The notes beneath the pieces are model-generated. The model saw nothing but the letters and a program-made list of their open reading frames with translations. It was not told the DNA's origin and searched no databases. Position numbers and translations under genes: made by a program. This document shows positions 61,583 to 64,000 of a stretch of DNA of 64,000 bases, one piece after another; positions within the stretch are counted from its first letter, which is position 1, and every line of letters starts with the position of its first letter. This stretch comes from CAZOVB01 sp964583095 (GTDB taxonomy: Bacteria; Planctomycetota; Phycisphaerae; SM23-33), in NCBI GenBank assembly GCA_964583095.1, contig CAZOVB010000006.1, positions 1 to 64,000 on the forward strand, given 5' to 3'.

Positions 61583-61601
61583 AAGACCGGGAGCGCTTTC
61601 C

Positions 61602-62936
61602 ATGTCCACACCCCTGCAGGAACGACTGGCGTTTGACAGTGACAGGGACTTGGCCAAACTGATTGACGCCTATCAGCAGGAGAAGGTAATCCGGGTCGAT
61701 ACCGGCCTGGCCGAGCATTTCGCCGTAGCCCGGGCCAAAGAAGATCGTTTCGTCAACCACCCCCCGGTGCTGGCGATGTCCATCGGCGGTTCGAACACCA
61801 AGCTCATGCTGGCGCGGATGGAGCAGGGCAGGGTGATCGCCTCCCGCGTTCGAACCCAGCCGAACCCTCCGGTATTGACCGACTGGCGCGAATACTTCGA
61901 TACGCTGCTGATGGAAGACCCGGTGATCCGCGGGTATCTGGCCGAGGATCCCAATGCACGCATCGGTCTTTCCCTGGCGGTTCCGATCGCCGACGGCGTT
62001 CCGTGGCATCCCAACAAGATCGGTACGATCTCCGGGCTCGTCGCCCGCAGCCTGGAAGGCGACGTCTCCAGCTTCCATCTCAAGCGGAACCTCAAGGAGT
62101 ACTTCGCCCAGCGGAACCTTCCCGACATCCCGGTCCACTACCAGGGCGATGCGGTGATCGCCCACCTGGGCGGGGTCGCCCTGACGCCCCTGGGCCCGGA
62201 CGAACAGACCATGCTGCTGGTCTGCGGAACGGGCATGGCCTGCGCCGATGAGGGCAACTTCGTCCTGGTCGCCACCACGGCCATCGTGGATGGAGACGGC
62301 GAGCTCTACGACCTGGACCAGATGGAAGGCGGCCAGTACCAGTACCTCTTTGCCGGTAAGGGGCTCTTTGGCATGATGCGCCGGGCCATCGCGTTGGAAC
62401 TTCTCGATGCCGGGTCGGTCCTGCGCAACCTGGACCTCGATATGTACTTTGCGTCGGTGGCGGATTCGCGAACCGTGGTAGAGCTCTGGGAAAGCTCGCT
62501 GCCCGGGGCCGGGCCGGTCGGCAAGGCGGCCGAAATCCGCCGGCGCATTTCTCCCCAGGCCTTTGAGCGTCTGACCTGGATCGCTACCCAGCTTGTCCAG
62601 CGCGGAATCGGCGTCCTGAGCAACTGCACCCTTTCCACGGCAAGCTGGTTGGGACCGGCTCCGGATGGGCAGGGAGCCAGGCTCTTCGTCGAGGGCTCCA
62701 TGGCCCTGCACGAGCCGATCATCTCCCGCGTGATGGCCGATGTCCGGCGCCGCTGCCGGAGAAGCCCCGTCTTTGACGAAAAAGGCGTGCACCGGCCCCT
62801 GCCCCCCAGGCCTCAACTGGATGCCCTGAAGGTCTATCCGGAAGAGGGGGTAAGCCAGGACGAGGTCGCCAAGGCCGACCTGACCACCGTCGGCGCCCTG
62901 GCCATGGGGATCGCCGAGGCTCTGCTTGGGCGTTGA
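61602..62936 (+). CDS. Hexokinase-like sugar kinase (ASKHA fold)
   Basis: 444 residues. The ASKHA ATP-binding signatures are visible: phosphate-1 loop SIGGSNTKLMLARM, a substrate-binding IGLSLAVPIADG with PNKIGTISG, phosphate-2 loop LLVCGTGMACADEGNF and adenosine segment LFVEGSMALHEP. It appears closer to hexokinase-like proteins than to ROK kinases, because the ROK zinc motif is absent. Sugar substrate not determinable. Third gene of the aldolase cluster, 20 bases after the phosphatase, so the three probably process one sugar phosphate route. Confidence 0.8.
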   Translation: MSTPLQERLAFDSDRDLAKLIDAYQQEKVIRVDTGLAEHFAVARAKEDRFVNHPPVLAMSIGGSNTKLMLARMEQGRVIASRVRTQPNPPVLTDWREYFDTLLMEDPVIRGYLAEDPNARIGLSLAVPIADGVPWHPNKIGTISGLVARSLEGDVSSFHLKRNLKEYFAQRNLPDIPVHYQGDAVIAHLGGVALTPLGPDEQTMLLVCGTGMACADEGNFVLVATTAIVDGDGELYDLDQMEGGQYQYLFAGKGLFGMMRRAIALELLDAGSVLRNLDLDMYFASVADSRTVVELWESSLPGAGPVGKAAEIRRRISPQAFERLTWIATQLVQRGIGVLSNCTLSTASWLGPAPDGQGARLFVEGSMALHEPIISRVMADVRRRCRRSPVFDEKGVHRPLPPRPQLDALKVYPEEGVSQDEVAKADLTTVGALAMGIAEALLGR

Positions 62937-63016
62937 CAAGAGGCGGATGGGGCGGTACATCATCTGACCAACCCGGACGTTCCTGTATCCTTGTAACCCC
63001 CATACCCGAGGTCCAC

Positions 63017-63985
63017 ATGCCCCGTTTCTTCTGCGACCAGAGCTTCTGGAACCAGCCCATTTCCTCTGATGCCCGGATCGACCCCCGCAGCGACGAATAC
63101 ATCCGCGACATGGATGCCAAATTTGGCTCGATCCATGTAAACATGTACGAGTACACAATTCCGGTCTACTACGCAAAGCCCGACACGCCGCGCCGGAAGG
63201 TCCGGCAGAAACCGCCCAGATCGGGGAAGACCGGGGATCTGCTCCAGCGCGAAAGCAGGTATCGGCAACATCCGAAGTTCGCAGCCTCCCTGGTGCCCAT
63301 CCCGGAAGGGGCCAGGCCCGACGGGGCCGACGATGGACACATGGCCATCGTGGACTGGGACAGCAAGACCGCCTGGGACATGTGGCGATGTCGCCTCGCC
63401 GAGGACGGCCAGTTCGAGTCTTCCACCGGCATGGTCTACTCCCTGGAAAGCGATGGCGTGTGGAAGCGAGAGGATTTCCCGATCCAGAACGGCGAGAGCA
63501 TGCATTTTTACGGCCCCAGCCGGGCCGCCGGCGTCCCCGCCATTGCCGGGCTGATCCTCCACGATGAAATCCAGGCCGGGAAGATCGAACATAAGCTGGC
63601 CTTTGCGTCCTTCTCCAACAAGGTTCAGGCCCATACCTACCCCGCGACGTGGACCGACGGAGGTTGGCCCGACGGGATGCCCGAGGGCTGCGTGATGCAA
63701 CTGGACCCGGAGCTGGACCTGGACGGATTCGAACTGAGCCCGGGGGCACGGACCATCGCCCGGGCCATGCAGCGATATGGAGCGGTGAATGTCGACGGTG
63801 CCCGCGGAAACGTGCTCTATGCCGAGGGCGTCGAGGACGACCCGAATCGCCGTTGGACGGGTCTGCTGGACAAGGACGACCTGCGCTGCATTCCGTTGGA
63901 GCACTACCGGATTCTCAAGATCGAAAACGTCGTCGCCGAGGGCGATTCCTTCTGGCACAAGCGCCGCATGCGAGGTGAAAAATGA
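63017..63985 (+). CDS. Uncharacterised protein, possibly related to secreted carbohydrate-active proteins
   Basis: 322 residues, no signal peptide. SFWNQPISSDARIDPRSDEY at the start followed by IPVYYAKPDTPR, then HMAIVDWDSKTAWDMW. A similar W-N-x-P-I...D-P-x-S plan occurs in a family of uncharacterised proteins in actinobacteria and planctomycetes. A conserved Asp/Trp-rich core and a late H-x-L-x-F (HKLAFASF) are visible, but no catalytic motif is recognised. ATG 63017 has GAGG upstream. It lies 80 bases after the kinase; its stop overlaps the next start (ATGA). Confidence 0.6.
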   Translation: MPRFFCDQSFWNQPISSDARIDPRSDEYIRDMDAKFGSIHVNMYEYTIPVYYAKPDTPRRKVRQKPPRSGKTGDLLQRESRYRQHPKFAASLVPIPEGARPDGADDGHMAIVDWDSKTAWDMWRCRLAEDGQFESSTGMVYSLESDGVWKREDFPIQNGESMHFYGPSRAAGVPAIAGLILHDEIQAGKIEHKLAFASFSNKVQAHTYPATWTDGGWPDGMPEGCVMQLDPELDLDGFELSPGARTIARAMQRYGAVNVDGARGNVLYAEGVEDDPNRRWTGLLDKDDLRCIPLEHYRILKIENVVAEGDSFWHKRRMRGEK

Positions 63986-64000
63986 GCGCGAAGAGATTCT
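63982..64000 (+). CDS. Start of a further gene (runs off the window)
   Basis: ATG at 63982 overlaps the preceding TGA in an ATGA arrangement and reads MSAKRF before the sequence ends. AGGTG/GAGG-like bases lie just upstream. Only the first six codons are visible, so no function can be assigned. Confidence 0.4.

Noticed and set aside
57554..61657. A 1367-codon minus-strand open frame
   Set aside because: Only 57554-59596 has EF-G homology; the rest is antisense to the aldolase and CbbY-like genes, a product of high GC and codon bias.

Overview
The window is about 64 kb of high-GC bacterial chromosome, densely coded on both strands. It suggests a member of the Planctomycetota, probably Phycisphaerae-like. 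This is an inference from the gene mix: a secreted PD40/di-haem cytochrome protein of the kind related to hydrazine synthase alpha, sulfatases, tandem GH130 proteins, a PEP-CTERM-anchored protease, large WD40 and HEAT repeat proteins, PPi-type phosphofructokinase and archaeal-type phosphoglycerate mutase. No rRNA, CRISPR array, integrase or intact insertion sequence was seen. One tRNA (Pro, TGG) is present.

Layout. 0.1-6.2 kb: an alpha/alpha-barrel glycosidase-like protein, a SERCA-like P-type Ca2+ ATPase and a small sirohaem/Fe-S reductase-like protein whose start overlaps the ATPase stop. 6.2-14.8 kb (minus strand): a DinB-like protein, two secreted proteins (Asp-box repeats; PD40 plus CxxCH haem sites), a metallophosphoesterase and a XylR-type AraC regulator. 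14.8-26.3 kb: a zinc-ribbon/VWA membrane protein, YggS, a serine operon (class V aminotransferase plus SerA), archaemetzincin, a pepP-accB-accC operon, PPi-PFK, and convergent ApgM. 26.6-31.8 kb: two tandem GH130 proteins, a PEP-CTERM trypsin-like protease and an orphan CheA. 32.0-41.3 kb: a HEAT-repeat protein and a two-gene AddAB-type helicase-nuclease operon.

41.4-48.4 kb: a large protein that looks like a divergent kinase domain fused to a polytopic membrane domain, then pgsA-pgpA (phosphatidylglycerol synthesis), an AraC regulator, a TauE-like permease, a P-loop kinase, a GNAT acetyltransferase and tRNA-Pro followed by a long perfect hairpin. 48.4-53.9 kb is a decayed-looking accessory stretch: a WD40 protein, a sulfatase lacking its catalytic N-terminus, a small membrane protein, two oppositely oriented sulfatase scraps and a DUF3309-like peptide. 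54.0-57.4 kb: a beta-glucuronidase divergent from an intact sulfatase, a plausible unit for sulfated uronic-acid glycans. 57.5-64 kb: an EF-G-like GTPase and, divergently, a sugar-phosphate cluster (class II aldolase, CbbY-like phosphatase, hexokinase-like kinase) preceded by a LacI-family-like operator palindrome. The window ends in two further genes of unknown role.

Promoter candidates share a TTGACA/TTGACC -35 box with 16-17 bp spacing. Starts were chosen mainly from Shine-Dalgarno position and family alignment, because many long reading frames run upstream of the true start in this GC-rich DNA. All functional calls are from motif recognition by eye; no database search was run.
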